Below are positions 1 to 13,895 of a stretch of DNA of 64,000 bases, piece after piece. Source of the stretch: Cunninghamella blakesleeana (lineage: Eukaryota; Mucoromycota; Mucoromycetes; Mucorales; Cunninghamellaceae); contig JAFCIZ010000002.1 of NCBI GenBank assembly GCA_017871115.1, forward strand, positions 3,121,501 through 3,185,500. Direction: 5' to 3'. Under the pieces are notes generated by a model. That model saw only the letters and a list, made by a program, of their open reading frames with translations, was not told the DNA's origin and searched no databases. Numbering within the stretch: position 1 is the stretch's first letter; each line of letters starts with the position of its first letter. The position numbers and the translations under genes were made by a program.

Positions 1-2264
1 AATAATCAATATGAAGATGATGAGGATTTAGAACAAGAGCAAAATGAAGTACATATATACATATTAATATTATAGAATAGAGATAATATAAATAGTTTAA
101 ATTATATTTCTAATTTCCAATTTACTTTCATTTATTACTATTCTTATTGTTATTTTAAGAACACCATTAAACAATTATATGAACAACTTCAATCGCTCAG
201 GAAAAAAGTGGCACCTATCCAAGGTTCTGATAATCTGCAAAATATGATATCTAAATTAAAAGAAAAAATATCACAACTACATATAAATGAAATGGAAACC
301 AAAATATTACAAATGGAATTGGCAAGGTTAAATTCTGAATTTAAAAAGCAAAAAGAGATTCAAGATGCTTTAGAAAGGTAGAATATAGACACATACATAC
401 ATATATATATTGGAGGTTAATTTGAATTATATATATATTTTGAAATAGTGAATACAGGAGATTCTCCAATTTATCAAACCATAGAATTGAGTATTATAGA
501 GCTCTACAACATATTTCTGATAATGTGAAGGTAATATAATAGAGAGACAAGATATCAATAAATATACATATGTATATAATTTTTTAAACTTTTTAATTTT
601 TAATTTTTATTATTTATATTTATAGACCTGGGAAAGTGAAAATCCTCAAGAAGAATTGGCCGAATTGCATTTACAAAAAACAAACCTGGAAGAAACCATG
701 AACCAGCAATTATCAAAAAAACGATATTTGGAAAACATAGCTAAAGAAAAAGCAGATAATTCAAGTAATGATGAAGATGAAAATTTATTTTGTCTTATAT
801 GTAAGGAAGATTTTACAAGAGGCGTTGTTACTTATTGGTATGTGATACATTTATTTATACATTAAATAACAATAATATGAATTTATTTTACCATTTCTCA
901 TTTATTTACTTACTATATTGTTATTTTCACAGTGGCCATATGGTAAACAACTCATCATTTTATATTATATATACATACATATGTACCAAAATGGTTATCA
1001 TTTGTTTTCATTTCCATTTTAATTTTATTTAAAAAAATATTTATATAGTACTGTAATGAATGCGCGTTTGCTTGGTTTCGTGCAAGTATGAAATGTCCAC
1101 AATGCAACTCAAGTGTTAGAAAAAATGAGTGGTATCCAATATGTAAGTTTTGTAAAAATATTCTTTTTGTTTTAAAAAATAATTGATCATTTAAGAATTA
1201 AGCATACATATATTGCTTATTAATATCATTGTTATTATCATAATTACTATTTCAATAGCACGGAGAGCTACTACTTTACAACAATTAAGCTCTGATAAAA
1301 ACCAATCAAATAATTCTATGCTGACTGAATTAAATGATATAAAAAATGTAGCTATTCAGGAAGGTTTAGGTATGTATATATATTTTAATTATGTTATTAC
1401 TATTATTGTTATTTTTATATCCAACATATTAATTTTTATTTATTGTTGATCATATATAAAGGTGCAAAATTGGATAGTATTATCAAACACATAAAGTATA
1501 TACAAATGAAAAATAATGGTAAATGCGTTGTATTCTCGCAATGGAACCGGGTACTTGGATTACTTTCTAGCGGGTTAAAAAAGAATAATATAGAATTTGT
1601 TGATATTGCTTCTGGTAGAAAAGATGACGATATAATTCGTTTTAAACAAAATCCTTCCATTAATGTCATTTTATTGCATGCAAGAAGTCAATCAAGGTAA
1701 AATTATAGTAATTATAATAATTATAATAATGATATAGTAATGTATATATACAGGTTTATTTAAAAATTGATTATTTTTTAATACTATTAACATTATTTTA
1801 TTGTCATTATTTATTTTTATTTAAACATAATATAAATATTTGAATTTTAAAAAGCGGATTAAATTTAATAGAAGCTAAAACAGTTTTTATTATTGAGCCT
1901 TTATTAAATGAATCATTGGAAAAGCAAGCTCTTGGTAGAGTTCATCGTATTGGTCAAAATGAAGAGGTAGTTTCAAAATAAAAAAAGTAATGAAAAGCTC
2001 TATGGTGATTAAGAACAGCTAGTATTCTAATTTTTCTTTTTCTCTTTTATTTAGACATCTGTATTTTGGTATATTATACGTGATACTATTGAAGAAAAAA
2101 TTCAAGATATCCATAACAAAAAGCAGCGACACCATCAAATCAATGATTTAAATTTAGAAGGGACAACAAATATAGCAATGGCATCGTTATCAGAAGGTGG
2201 AGGTGAGTACGTATCAGATGAAGATTTACGACAATGTTTTACAAATTTACCAATAGAAGATTAA
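1..2264 (+). CDS. SHPRH: SHPRH-like SNF2 helicase / RING E3 ubiquitin ligase, C-terminal part (5' truncated by window)
   Basis: Only the last 443 residues are present. Exons in phase: 1-48, 160-377, 449-530, 626-837, 933-942, 1049-1142, 1259-1369, 1462-1696, 1855-1966, 2055-2264. A helical, coiled-coil-like stretch comes first. A C3HC4 RING follows (CLIC ... CGHMYCNEC ... MKCPQC), assembled from three exons including one of only 10 nt. The C-terminal half is a SNF2-type helicase C lobe: VVFSQW (motif IV region), SGLNLIEA (motif V) and [11 protein letters not shown] (motif VI). RING placed before the second helicase lobe is the SHPRH/Irc20 architecture. In animals SHPRH ubiquitinates PCNA during replication stress; the same role here is inferred from family. 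The ATP-binding lobe must lie upstream of the window. The gene ends tail-to-tail with the GBD/FH3 gene. Confidence 0.88.
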
Positions 2265-2331
2265 TTCATATCTTCGAAGAGAAACCAGTAAATTGATGAT
2301 CATATCATATAAAATCATATATGTATTGGGT

Positions 2332-2375
<44 letters not shown>

Positions 2376-2639
2376 ATAGTTATAAGTATATTTTCTAAAT
2401 ATATATTTATTGTTTATATAATAAAGCTACTATAATATAATGATAATCATAAATAGAGAAGGGAATAGAATATAAATATGATATGTAATAATAAAATAAA
2501 ATAAAATAAAATAAATAAAACTAGATATATGTAAAATAATAAAATCAGTATTATATATAAATACTATATTATGGTATAATGGGATTTTTTTTAAAAATAA
2601 ATAAAAATAAATTTGTAATTATTACATATATATATATAT
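2265..2639. other. convergent 3' intergenic region with 41-nt poly-T
   Basis: This is 375 bp between two convergent genes. It is almost pure A+T and holds an uninterrupted run of 41 T at 2334-2374, then AAAAT-type repeats near 2490-2520. No coding potential is visible. Confidence 0.8.
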
Positions 2640-5600
2640 TTAACGAGTTACAGAGCTTCCAGTTTTCCAACGGTGTTCCCGATCATAAGTTGACGTATCA
2701 TCTTCATCGCCTAACTGAGAATCATATTCATCCATTTGTTCATCAAAACTATAATCAAATGATTCATCTTCATCCACCCAATTTTCTTCATCCTCATCGT
2801 CATCATCATAAAATGAATTATTTGACCAAGTAGGGTGTTCGTATGTTTGTCTTAATTCATTTTCGTTCCATTGCTGGGATGTTGTATCATTTGTTGAAAT
2901 ACTAGCTGTGTTGTTTTGATGAAACACTGATTGCATATCAGCTTGTTGTTGTTCTAAAGATAAATCAGCTAATGGATGCAATAAAGTTCTTAAAAATGGA
3001 ATATAAAAAGCAAGGAGAGTTGGATGAGGACAATTTTGAAGTAACTAAGAAATAAAAATAAAAATTACGTTAATATAATTTTTTATAGATAAAAGTGGCT
3101 AAATATTTTTTTTCTCTTAAAAAATATTTATTATTATACCTTTGAGGTTTTATCAAATCCAGACATCATTATTTCTAATCGAACTTTTTCTTTATCTCTA
3201 TCGGTATAAGGCGTATCACAAAAAGTTGGTTGTGAGCCTATAATTGTATTAATTAGTCTAAGATGAGCAATCTAAAAAAAGAATAAAAATGAATGAGTAA
3301 ATAATAATAATAAAATATATAGACATATATTATTTTTATTACCAAATAATCAACAACACCATCATCAGTCATGACAACACCTGTGGCTTCTTCTTCTTCT
3401 TCTCCATGCTGATTATTAATTTCATTTATTTGATCTTGTTCAGGTGTAGGAGGTTTAATTCTCATTTGTCTAAAAGCACTTTCAAATCGATAATCCAAAG
3501 CTTGGGATAAATAGGTAATAGTACCAATTTCTTTTTCTACAGTATAATCTAATTCCCTCATCCAAGCAGTGTAACGGGGTTTGAAAGGTTGACCTTCAAT
3601 ATAGAGTGGATCATTTTCCAAAATCATTTTCATAATAACCTCAGGATCTTGTTTTAACGTCATGCGGAATGGTAATTCATTATTGTTTTCTTTTATTGCT
3701 GCTGTTGAGGAGGATGCTGGATGATTAGTTTTTGATGTTGATGGTGATGGTGATGTGGAAGAGGGGGATGTATTAGCAATAGAAGTGGAAGAAGTAGATG
3801 TGGATACAGTTTCACCATAATAGTCTGAAGAATTATCTAGCAATAATCGTCGTAAAATATCATAACCATGAATATAAGGTACTGTTTCACTTGGTGTTGT
3901 TTGCAAATTGGTTAAGGAACATAGAATATTTAAAAAGTGACCACGGGTGATAATGTGTAAACCATAAAGTTCTTTTTGTTTTTGGTTATTAGCACCGAAT
4001 AAATCGAAGAGTAAATCACGAATATGCACTAATCCAATAGGGTTTGTTAGTACAAGGTTGACTCCACGTTGCTATATAAACAAAAAGAATAAATAAATAA
4101 ATAAGAGAAGTTTATGTAAGAAAACTTATGACCTGATGTACATATTTATTTATTTATTTTCATATAAAAATACATTACCTTATGTGTCATAATAGCTTTA
4201 AAACATTTAGAAAGATGTTGAAGTATTTTATCATCGTTAGGATATCTATAAAAAAAAAAAAAAAGAAGTAATGATGATTAATATAAAGTAATTTTTTTTT
4301 ATAAAATTAAAATATATTTACCTTTTAGGTGCTTCTTTCATTTGAAAGAATAGGTTTGAGATTACACTATAGCCACCTAAATCCAAAAATTGCGTAGTCC
4401 AACTATTAATTATCAATATAACATAAAAAAAAAATAAAATAAATTAAGATAAAATAAATAAATAATGAATCATCCCTTTATATATATATATACTGTTATA
4501 TTTTCAATTTTGTTTTTAATACCTTGCTTTAACGCTGCGTAAACAAACACGTAAATCTTGTACTAATGATTCATCCAAATCACGAACATGAGCGTCTTTT
4601 AAAACATGAATAAAGTATTCAGGAGATAAACCTTTTTTCATTGTACGATCGTATTTTATTGTTGCATTTTTATCATCTTTTTGATAAGGATTCATAACCG
4701 AAGCTCTTTGTGCTTTTCCTCGTGCTGAAGTTGAATAGGATTTGTTATCATTGAAATAATTACCATGGCTTCTTTTTTTATTATTACTATTACTACTATT
4801 ATTGTTATTATTATTGTTGCTATTATGATCATTTGGATCAAATAATTCTTCTTGTCGAATATCCATTCGATTCTTTTGTTTCTTTTGAAAACCTAATGTT
4901 TTCCAAGAAAAAAGGCTTTGGTTATTTTTATTTTGTTGAACTTGACTATTTCTTAATAATTCTTGTTTTTTTTCTAATGTTAATGTTTTGATCAGTTCAT
5001 CTGGCAATTCATATTCACGCTATTTTTAAATAAAAGAAAAGGAAGGAATTGTAATTTTAATATTAACGATAAAATAATGATTATTTTATCAAGTATATAT
5101 ATATATATATATTATATCTTACCACAATTTTTTCAAATTGTTGTTCAATGGTTTCTGGATTAGACAAATTATTATTATTATTATTTTTAGATTGATTTAA
5201 AGAAGAGGATTGGGAGGAAGAAGGGAATGGATGATGGTATAGTTGTTCAGGAGGTGAAGGAGGAGCACCACGAAGCGGTTGGATCATCCCACTATTATTA
5301 TTATTGGCCACACCATCCAAGCGAACAGTTCTTAAAGGTGGAGGAGTATTAGGATTAGGTCTCATATTAGATCGGTTAGATTGTAAAGAGGAAAACATGG
5401 AATCGACTCTTGAAGCGGTATCTTCATCCATAGCACTATATTGTGAAGGGGCATAATGTGAAGGAGCACCACCTATAGAAGAGGTTATCATAGCTGAATG
5501 GTTTGAACTTGAAGCTTCTTGATATTCATCTTGTAATAAAGAACGTGGTTGTTGCTGCTTTTGAAAAAATGCTGACATACGATTGAAAAGCTTGGGTTGT

Positions 5601-5659
5601 TGTTGTTGTTGATTAGATGTGCTTGGTGTATTATATTCTCCTCCCAAGTTTTGTATCAT
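2640..5659 (-). CDS. formin-like GBD/FH3 domain protein lacking FH1-FH2 (rid1-like)
   Basis: Seven exons, read 5' to 3' on the minus strand: 5659-5123, 5019-4523, 4402-4322, 4245-4179, 4071-3343, 3271-3140, 3044-2640, giving 815 aa. The first ~170 residues are low-complexity, Ser/Gln/Asn-rich. A Rho-GTPase-binding formin (Drf_GBD) segment follows: EQQFEKIVVREYELPDELI, then SPEYFIHVLKDA, LRVCLRSVKASW and FLDLGGYSVISNLF. An FH3-type armadillo segment comes next (GVNLVLTNPIGLVHIRDLLF, HIITRGHFLNILCSL, YLVIAHLRLINTII). The C-terminus is acidic (DDDDEDEENWVDEDESFDYS). The stop codon is followed within 375 bp by the convergent SHPRH gene, so there is no room for FH1/FH2. I recall S. pombe rid1 as a protein of the same domain layout. 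Likely role: a Rho/Cdc42-type GTPase-binding regulator of polarity (inference). Confidence 0.8.
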
Positions 5660-7753
5660 TTTTATAAAAAAATAGTTATTTCAAGATAATAACAAAATGA
5701 ATAAATGTATAACAAAAATAAAACAAGTGATAAAGAAAAGAAAGAAAAAGAGATGAATTAAGGTTAACTATTTATTTATTTATTTTTTAAAAAAAAGGAA
5801 AAGAAAAGAGAAACAGAGAGAGAGAGAGAGAGAGAGGAAAAAAATTAAGTGAACAATAAAATTTTAAAGCATACATAAATGGTGATTTCCTAATTGAGAA
5901 AAATCATAACAACCAACTGGGATTTAAAAGTGATCATAGCAGTACTTTATTATGATAATGTAATAAATGTTTATTTTATGAAACGTGTATATAATATATG
6001 AATTTAATTATTTTATTTTTTAAAAAATAAAAATCAAAAGTTAAATAAAAAAATGGATTGAGGTAGTTTTTTTTAATTGGTAAATGCTTTTATTTTACTT
6101 TGCATTTTTGCCTTTTGTAAATTTTTTGAAGCATTTCCTACCTTTTTTTATTTATTTTATAGATTCTCTTTTTATATAATTTTTTCTATAATGTATATGG
6201 TATTGTTTGATTCCAATCAAGCTAGAAAAGGTTAATTTCATGTATTCTAGAGTTTATTAAACTATATTTATAAATGATTTTTTTTATTGTTATTGCTGAT
6301 TCTTCATACTTACTTTTTAGTATGATCATCTGAATTTTACATGATGCTTCTGTGTTTTGCATAGTTAACAGTTTTGATCTTTATACTACGGTTCATTAGA
6401 TGTTTATATATCATCCCATTATTACTATTTTAAAAAACCATATCTGTTTAGATTTTTATTTATCATTGATTGATTCTTTCATTCTTATTTTGTTTAGCTG
6501 GACGTGAAGTTATTTGTTATATTGATTGATATTAATTTATCCTGGTCGTAGTAGTCAATAGTCCCAAAATCAATCCCAAGTAAATCAAAATAAGCAACCA
6601 ATCGAGGAAATAATGATATTATGCATATATGTATGTTTTTGATAAATATACTGCTATGTTATGCTGTATATTAGCTATGTTATATCAACAACTTGCCAAA
6701 TTTAAGCTTTTTTTTTATCCATACCCAGGGCTATTTAAATCTTTTGTCTCCTCAAGGTATTGTTAAAGACTGACAAATTCAAGTAGTCATTACCAAGAAT
6801 CTTTAAAAGATTTTAGCATTTTTAGGAATCTAAACTCGATTAAAAAAGTTGATACCATAGATTCATTACTAGATAATATTTCCACGGTCATTTTTTATAA
6901 CCAGTTTTCTAAAAAGGAGATTTTTATTATTGTTATTTACGTGTTATTTACGTATTATTGTTTGTTATTTATGATAGATAAATGTAATAATAATAATAAT
7001 AATAATAATAAAAGAAAAAGTCAATACATAAAATAGTATATGTTTAAAGAAATTAGTGCATTATATAGAAAGACTGATAAAACAAAAAGTGCAAGGGAGA
7101 AAAAAAAATAAAGGAACGGTGTAAAATAAAAAAAAAATGTGGAACTGAAATTTAAATCTCACCTGTCTGACTATATATTATATATACGCACACACACAAA
7201 ATGGAAAAAATTCATAACAAAAATATTAATATATAATATATTAATAGTAAAATTTTATGAATATTTTTAGCATAATTCTAACAATTCTTATAATACCATC
7301 TAGATTACACTTGACCTTTCTTATTATTTTTCTTTTTCTTTCTTCTCATAATCAGAGCCCATGTATAAAAATGTATATATATAGTTAGAATGTATATAAA
7401 TAAGTCCATATACGTAAATATATATATATATATATTATTTTATTTTTATTACCAAATAGGTCAGATGAGTGAATCACTAAATATAAATAATTTTCCCGAA
7501 TAAAGAATGATTTGGAAAAAAAAAAAATTCATTATTTATCAATAAACATATCAAACCATTATATACGTACAATTTTTTTTTTTTTTTTTTAAAAAAAAAA
7601 GAATTGTTGCTAATTCTATTCCTACATTCATATAGAAAATATAAAATATATGCATTTTTTTTTTAAAAAAATGATAAAGGATTTTATTGCGGAGTGTAAA
7701 TGTACAGATTATAAAGTATAGTTATATAAAAAAGGGGTAGATTGCTTTTATTA
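5660..7753. other. 2.1-kb intergenic region, no gene seen
   Basis: Both neighbours are on the minus strand. The part next to 5659 would hold the GBD/FH3 gene promoter and carries a GA/CT tract near 5813-5836. The rest is AT-rich with homopolymer runs and an (AAT)n run near 6985-7010. The stretch 6200-6900 is less repetitive but has no open frame of note and no tRNA-like box that I can see. Confidence 0.6.
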
Positions 7754-8218
7754 TTATGAAGATCGGTGGTATTTTGAGTTGGGTATAGGGATAAGATTAA
7801 GACGCTTAACTTTGTTTTTAAAAGAAGTATAGCTTGGAATAGAAGTAGCATGGGACCATGATTGAATTAATATTCGATTTAATTCTGAAATAGAGTGTTG
7901 ATGTGGATGCTCAAAGCTCAAAGGCATTGAATGACTTGATTTGACCATGATTGAATTATTATTGTTATTATTAGCTTCATTATTTGATTTCATATCTCTA
8001 TTATTATTTTCGTCTTCATCATCATCTTCTTGATCATCACCATTATTATTGATTTGAGATAACTGACTATTCAGTACAACTTGATGATAAAATTGTGCTA
8101 AATTGATCCTTGGAGTAGATCGTTCGTAATTTCGTGGCCATACTGATTCAGTATAAGTTATTTCATCATATGTTGGTGGTGCGTTGATTAAAGTTGAGGT
8201 ATAACTAGGTAGTTCCAT
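7754..8218 (-). CDS. small PPxY-motif protein, function unknown
   Basis: Single-exon frame of 154 aa. Near the N-terminus is NAPPTYDEI, a good PPxY motif of the kind bound by WW domains of Rsp5/Nedd4-type ubiquitin ligases. The middle is acidic and Asn-rich (GDDQEDDDEDENNN). The C-terminal ~50 residues are more ordered and basic (SISELNRILIQSWSHAT, then KNKVKRLNLIPIP). There are no membrane segments and no signal peptide. The balanced composition outside the Asn run, and a stop-free frame in very AT-rich DNA, favour a real gene. A role as a ligase adaptor is a guess from the motif alone. Confidence 0.6.
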   Translation of the reverse strand: MELPSYTSTLINAPPTYDEITYTESVWPRNYERSTPRINLAQFYHQVVLNSQLSQINNNGDDQEDDDEDENNNRDMKSNNEANNNNNNSIMVKSSHSMPLSFEHPHQHSISELNRILIQSWSHATSIPSYTSFKNKVKRLNLIPIPNSKYHRSS

Positions 8219-9274
8219 GATATGATATAAGATAAATTGTGATATATATATATAAATATAATTTTAATAAAGAAAATAAAAAAATAAATAAATAAATAAT
8301 AAAAGAAAGAGAAAGAAGGAAAAAAAATAAAATAAATAATCCATTTGACAATGGATATTTATATTTCATTTTTTTTTTTATCGGAAGAATTAGATTAGCA
8401 TTATCTTCCTTTTTTTTTTATGAAAACATTGTTGGATTATATATAATAAAATAAGGTTGTAAAAGGTGAAAATCCATTCCTTGACCAATACTTCAATCAT
8501 GTTATAATAATGCTTTAAAATGATTCGCTTTTCTAAACTTTATGTTTTTTGCGCCCAAAAAAAGATATTAAAAAAAAAAAAGAGGCTTGAATCTCCGATT
8601 AAGGTGATATCATATATAGTTAATTTTTTATATATTTATATTTTTTTATTTTATTTTATGGCATTATGATGGTTTCATATTAATTTTAAAAAATTTTAAA
8701 ACGAATCATTTTTTTTTAATATATAATATGTTAGTCGTAGTGCTCTTCGTTTAGTATATACAACTAAAATCATTTAATATAGTAAATAAATAAATAGATA
8801 TATCTTGTATTAATGATTATTAACGATTCGTAATGATAAGTATTTTTTATTTGATAAAATCTAATAAATACACGTGGGTTCAATTGACTCATATGTATGG
8901 CCATTATTTTTTTTCACTTGACATCTTTTTTTTATTTTTTATTTTTACTGATAAACTCCTAGCCCTTAATGGTTCTTTTATTTAAATATAAATAAATAAA
9001 TAAAATAAAATAAAACATGGTATCAAGTGTCTTTTGTTTATTATTATTTTTTATTTAGAATATATATATATATAATAAGCCTGTTTTATTTAACCATTTC
9101 TGTATACAAGTGTATATGTTTTTATTCTATTTATTTAGTTTTTTTTATTTTATGTTTAAGCCATAAACACAATGATAATAGTAATGAGGATGAATGGAGG
9201 GATTTTTTTATTTTTTTTATTTTTTTTAAAAAAAATAAATAAATAATGAATATATTGGTGTGATTTATAAATAT
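8219..9274. other. 1.06-kb AT-rich intergenic region
   Basis: It separates the PPxY gene start from the end of the SWI/SNF ATPase gene. I looked here for a bromodomain exon of the ATPase and saw none. Contents are poly-A/T runs and AAAT/AATAA repeats. Short open frames here are built from Ile/Phe/Tyr codons and look spurious. Confidence 0.65.
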
Positions 9275-12200
9275 TTATTGTAAACGAGGTTTTTTTGCAT
9301 GAGAAGATTCTTCTTGTTTTACTTTTCTTTTTGATATCTTTTCATCATCATCTTGTTGTTGTTCAATATGTTTAAGCCATTGTCCTTCCGTCATACCATC
9401 GTTATATTGAACTTCTTCATTTCTAGCTCGTTGCCCACGCCCTAATATTCCATTGCCATCCTGGTGATTTATATCATTATATTGATTTGGAACTTCTTGA
9501 CGGTACACTTCCGGCAATTCCCAATCTTGCAATAATCTTTCTGGTGGGTATTTAGTATGTTCTCCATACAATCGATGCCATAACTTTATATCTGCTCGTT
9601 GGCGTTCTTGATCCATTTCTGTAAACAAGTTATATTCTTCTTCACTTCGTTTCAGCATATCGTTGAGTTCATCATCATCAAATTCTTCTTGTTCTTCATC
9701 ACCTTCATCTTGTTGTTGTTCATCCGATTTGTCTTCTAAAAGGGATCTTAAAAATGCTTCACGGTCTTCTTCTGTACTACGGTTATCAAACTTCCCTGCT
9801 TGAATGACCTTCCCATCGATATCTAATTTATATTGTGCTCTGGCCAAGATACTTTCTTCAATAGAATGCTCGGTAATTAATCGAAAGATACGTACTTCTT
9901 TTGTTTGCCCTATACGATGTGCTCGATCTTGTGCCTGAAGATCTTGGTGTGGGTTCCTATTTTATAAATAAAAATAGTTGGATAATCGTATTAATGGTAA
10001 TTCCTTTCATTTTAAATTTAACTTCTGTTTATTATGTTTATACTTACCAATCAGAATCAAATATAATAACTGTATCTGCTGTTTGTAAATTTAAACCTAA
10101 ACCACCAGCTCGAGTACTAAGTAAAAAGACAAAGTAGGGAGAATCGGGTGCATTAAAATCTTTTAGTTGTTGTGAGCGTATTTCAGCTTTGGTTGAGCCA
10201 TCTAATCGCATATGCCTAAATCCACGATATATACAAAAATCTTCCATAATATCCATGATTTGTGTCATTTGAAAGAAAATCAATACCTAAAATCAATAAT
10301 CAAAAAAAATAATAAAAGAATAATATTGTTGTTGGTATATTAGTATATATATAAATATATGTATGTATATTTTTTTTTTTTTTTTTTTAATAAAAAAGGG
10401 GAATGTACATTTTTACAAGAAATAAAAATGCAAATAAAAAACTTACTCGGTGACCAGTTGCTTTCAATTTAGGTAAGATGCGATCCAATAATTCAAATTT
10501 ACCAGAAGAACGATATAGCAACTCATTTGATGCTTTATATGGGTTGATTTGTTGTTCTACTTTTTCAAATACAAATGGATGATTGCAAATTTTACGAAGT
10601 TGCATAATTCGATTATTCAATCCCATAACAGTAGTACGACTAAATAAATAAATAATAATAATAAATCATTTCAATTAATAAAAATAAATAAATAAATAAT
10701 TATATATATATGTGTTTGTTAAAATCTTTATATTTACCCAGTTTGTTCATTACTTCCAGTGAAAAGGACACCATGTTTTTTCATTTGTGTATATAGCTTT
10801 TGTTGTAAAGCAGATAATTTACATTTAATAACATGTTCCACTTTATCTGGTAATTCAGATTCCACATCTTTTTTTAATCGACGCAGTAAGAATGGGCGAA
10901 GTACCTAAAAAATAAAAAGGGAAAAAGTGAATATTTAATAATTAACATGTTATATATATATGAATTGATTTTTTTATCATTGTTTAACATCTTTTTATAT
11001 ATAGCCTACTTTATGTAATCGTTTGATAATTAATAATTGTTCTTCTTCGTTAAGTTCAACTCTATCTGGAACTCCTTGATTCGAAAACGGAGTATTAAAC
11101 CATTCTTCAAAACTTTTCACACTGTTAAAAATCTTTGGTAAAATAAAATTTAATAAAGCCCATAGTTCAGGTAAATTATTCTAAAAGGGTGGAAAAAAAA
11201 AATAGAAAGGATGGATTAAATAAAGTAATTATAAACATATAGATTTTTAGAATAATTATGTAAAATATATTTTATTTTATATTCACCTGTAAAGGAGTCC
11301 CAGTTAAAATAAGACGATATCTTGAAGAGTAATGTTGTCGTATAACTGTAGTTAATTTTGATTTTGAGTTTTTCATACGATGGCCTTCATCAATGACCAT
11401 ATGTACCCATTTAAATTTTGATAATATAGGTCGATCTTTAATAACATAATCGAATGTAGTAAGTAAGACTTGAAAATTACGATGTTTAAGTTGATTACGT
11501 TGAATATGTTTTCGTACATCTGGTGGTCCTTTATAAACAACAGTGTTAACGGAAGGTGCCCATTTTTCAAATTCCAAAGTCCAATTAGTGATGGTACTAA
11601 TTATATATATATATATATTTATATATAGATAAAAAAAAAAACACAATTATTATTATTATTATTATTATAAGCTTATATACTAAAGTATCTTCATACAATT
11701 TATTTTCATTTTCATTTTTTTTTTTAAAAAAAACTTACGATAAAGGCACAATAATAAGATAAGGACCATTTTGTTGCTTTTTTTCAATTAAATATGTAAT
11801 TAAACTAATTGTTTGAATTGTTTTCCCAAGTCCCATTTCATCAGCAAGAATACCATTCAGACGATTATTATATAGTGAAACCATCCATTGTAAACCTTTA
11901 ATTTGATAATCCTTTAATTTCCCACCTACCATTATACTAGGTTGATATACAGTTTCTTGTACATGATGGGCCATTCTAAAGTAATCAGATTGGCTACCTC
12001 TTTTATCCTATATATACAGAAGAAGAATAAATAAAATATTAATCATACGAAAAGAATGAACAATATATATATATATATATATATAGATATATATCAATAA
12101 ATGAATAATCTATTCATTATTTTTATTATTATCATGATTTTCTTTTTTTTTACCGTTAATAAAGCTTCTTCATCTAAATTTTCATCATCCAATATATCAC

Positions 12201-13858
12201 TAGCATCTTGTTCGTGTACAGGGTCATTCTTTTGATCTGCAACAGCTTTCGATAGGGATTCCAAATAAGTTCCCGTTTGCTTTAATAACATAGTCAATCT
12301 TGTATCTTTAGCTTCATCGATTAATTTCAAATAAGCTTCTTCATCATCATTTCGAAGTGCACGTATACGTTCTTTGGATCTTTTATCATTTCTTTTCTGT
12401 TCTTCCCTATCAACATAAGCATGATATTGAAGAACTGCTTTGCCTAATTTTCCTAATTTTGCTTGATGTGCTTTTTGCCAGGCAATCATGTCTCGTCCTT
12501 GATTGCATACCTTTTGTAAATAATCTAAATATTTTTGTTTTTGACGTTTTTCTCTATCCAATCGATGTTGTCTTTCTAATTTTTCTGTTTGTTTTGCCTC
12601 ACGTAAGGTCCGTTTCATGATTTTACGATAAGATGTACGATCTACTGAATTAACTAATCGATTAGCTTCTTCCATACCCAACATTACTTCATCTCGTAGC
12701 TAAATATAATAGTGTAAAATAATGATAATAATAAAGTTACTAATTAAGTAGACTATACAATTTTATATATATTTTATTTTTCCTACTTACTTTATGTTGT
12801 TTTTGACGTAATTGTAATGCTTTTAATTGAATGATGGATTTTAGCTGATCAGAAGTAGCCATGCGTACAGTTTCATTATAATATTCATTCAACATATAAC
12901 CTAATGATTGATGTTGTTGAGCTATATTATCCACACTAATAGATTCCAAAGCAGTTATTTTATTTTGAATTCTTTTGGGTATAAACTTTTCTCGTTCAAA
13001 TAAAATAATATAAGGATCAAGTGGCATTGGGATATTCTTTGGTAATAAAAGTTTTTGCTGTCTTGAATTATGTGCATGTGATTTTTGTTGACCATAAAGC
13101 AAAGCCTGAGGTGTTAATGCGTTTATAGCTGATGATGATGAGTATTGATTCATAGCTTTCATTGTTTCATTATAATCTAATACTTGTTTATAAGCCGTCT
13201 TGACTAATTCTTCTATTAATGATGTTGGCTGTTTTTCTTCTACATCTTCATTTTCATTTATATTACCATCATTAGCTTCGCTATTTTCTCTCACATTATT
13301 GTCTTCTTCCATTTCATCATTATGTTGATTGTTATTATTTTGTTGTCCTGACTGTAAATTGTTTCCTATATTATGACTCGACATATTTTGATCTAGTGAC
13401 ATCATGTTATTCGTTTTCATTGGATGATTATTGTTGAAGGTGGTGTTTATTGGTGTTGATGATGGTAATGACTTGTTTTCAAAAGCATTTTGATCTGCCA
13501 ATGATATCAGGTTTTGTGGAGAAGGTACTGCTTTTGATAATAAATTGTAAGCTAGTTTTTGATATTGTTGTAATGTATTTATATTAGCTGAGTTAGATGT
13601 ATTTTGGGAACCTAGTTTAAAATACAAAACCATACAATTATATATATAATATTTACATTATTATAGCTAATATTTACATTTTTTTTAATGTATATTCCTA
13701 TTACTATTATTTTTTATTTTTACCTGATGCTTGTTGTTGTTGCTGCTGCTGCTGCTGCTGCTGTAATAAATGTTGTTGTAATAGTTGTAATTGTAGTTGT
13801 TGTTGAGCAGGATCTAATTGTTGTTGTTGTTGTAATAATTGTTGTTGTAGTAATAATA

Positions 13859-13895
<37 letters not shown>

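Noticed and set aside
9027..9242. Short Phe/Tyr-rich frame between the PPxY gene and the ATPase gene
   Set aside because: Built from poly-T and AT repeats; resembles a transmembrane peptide only by base composition.
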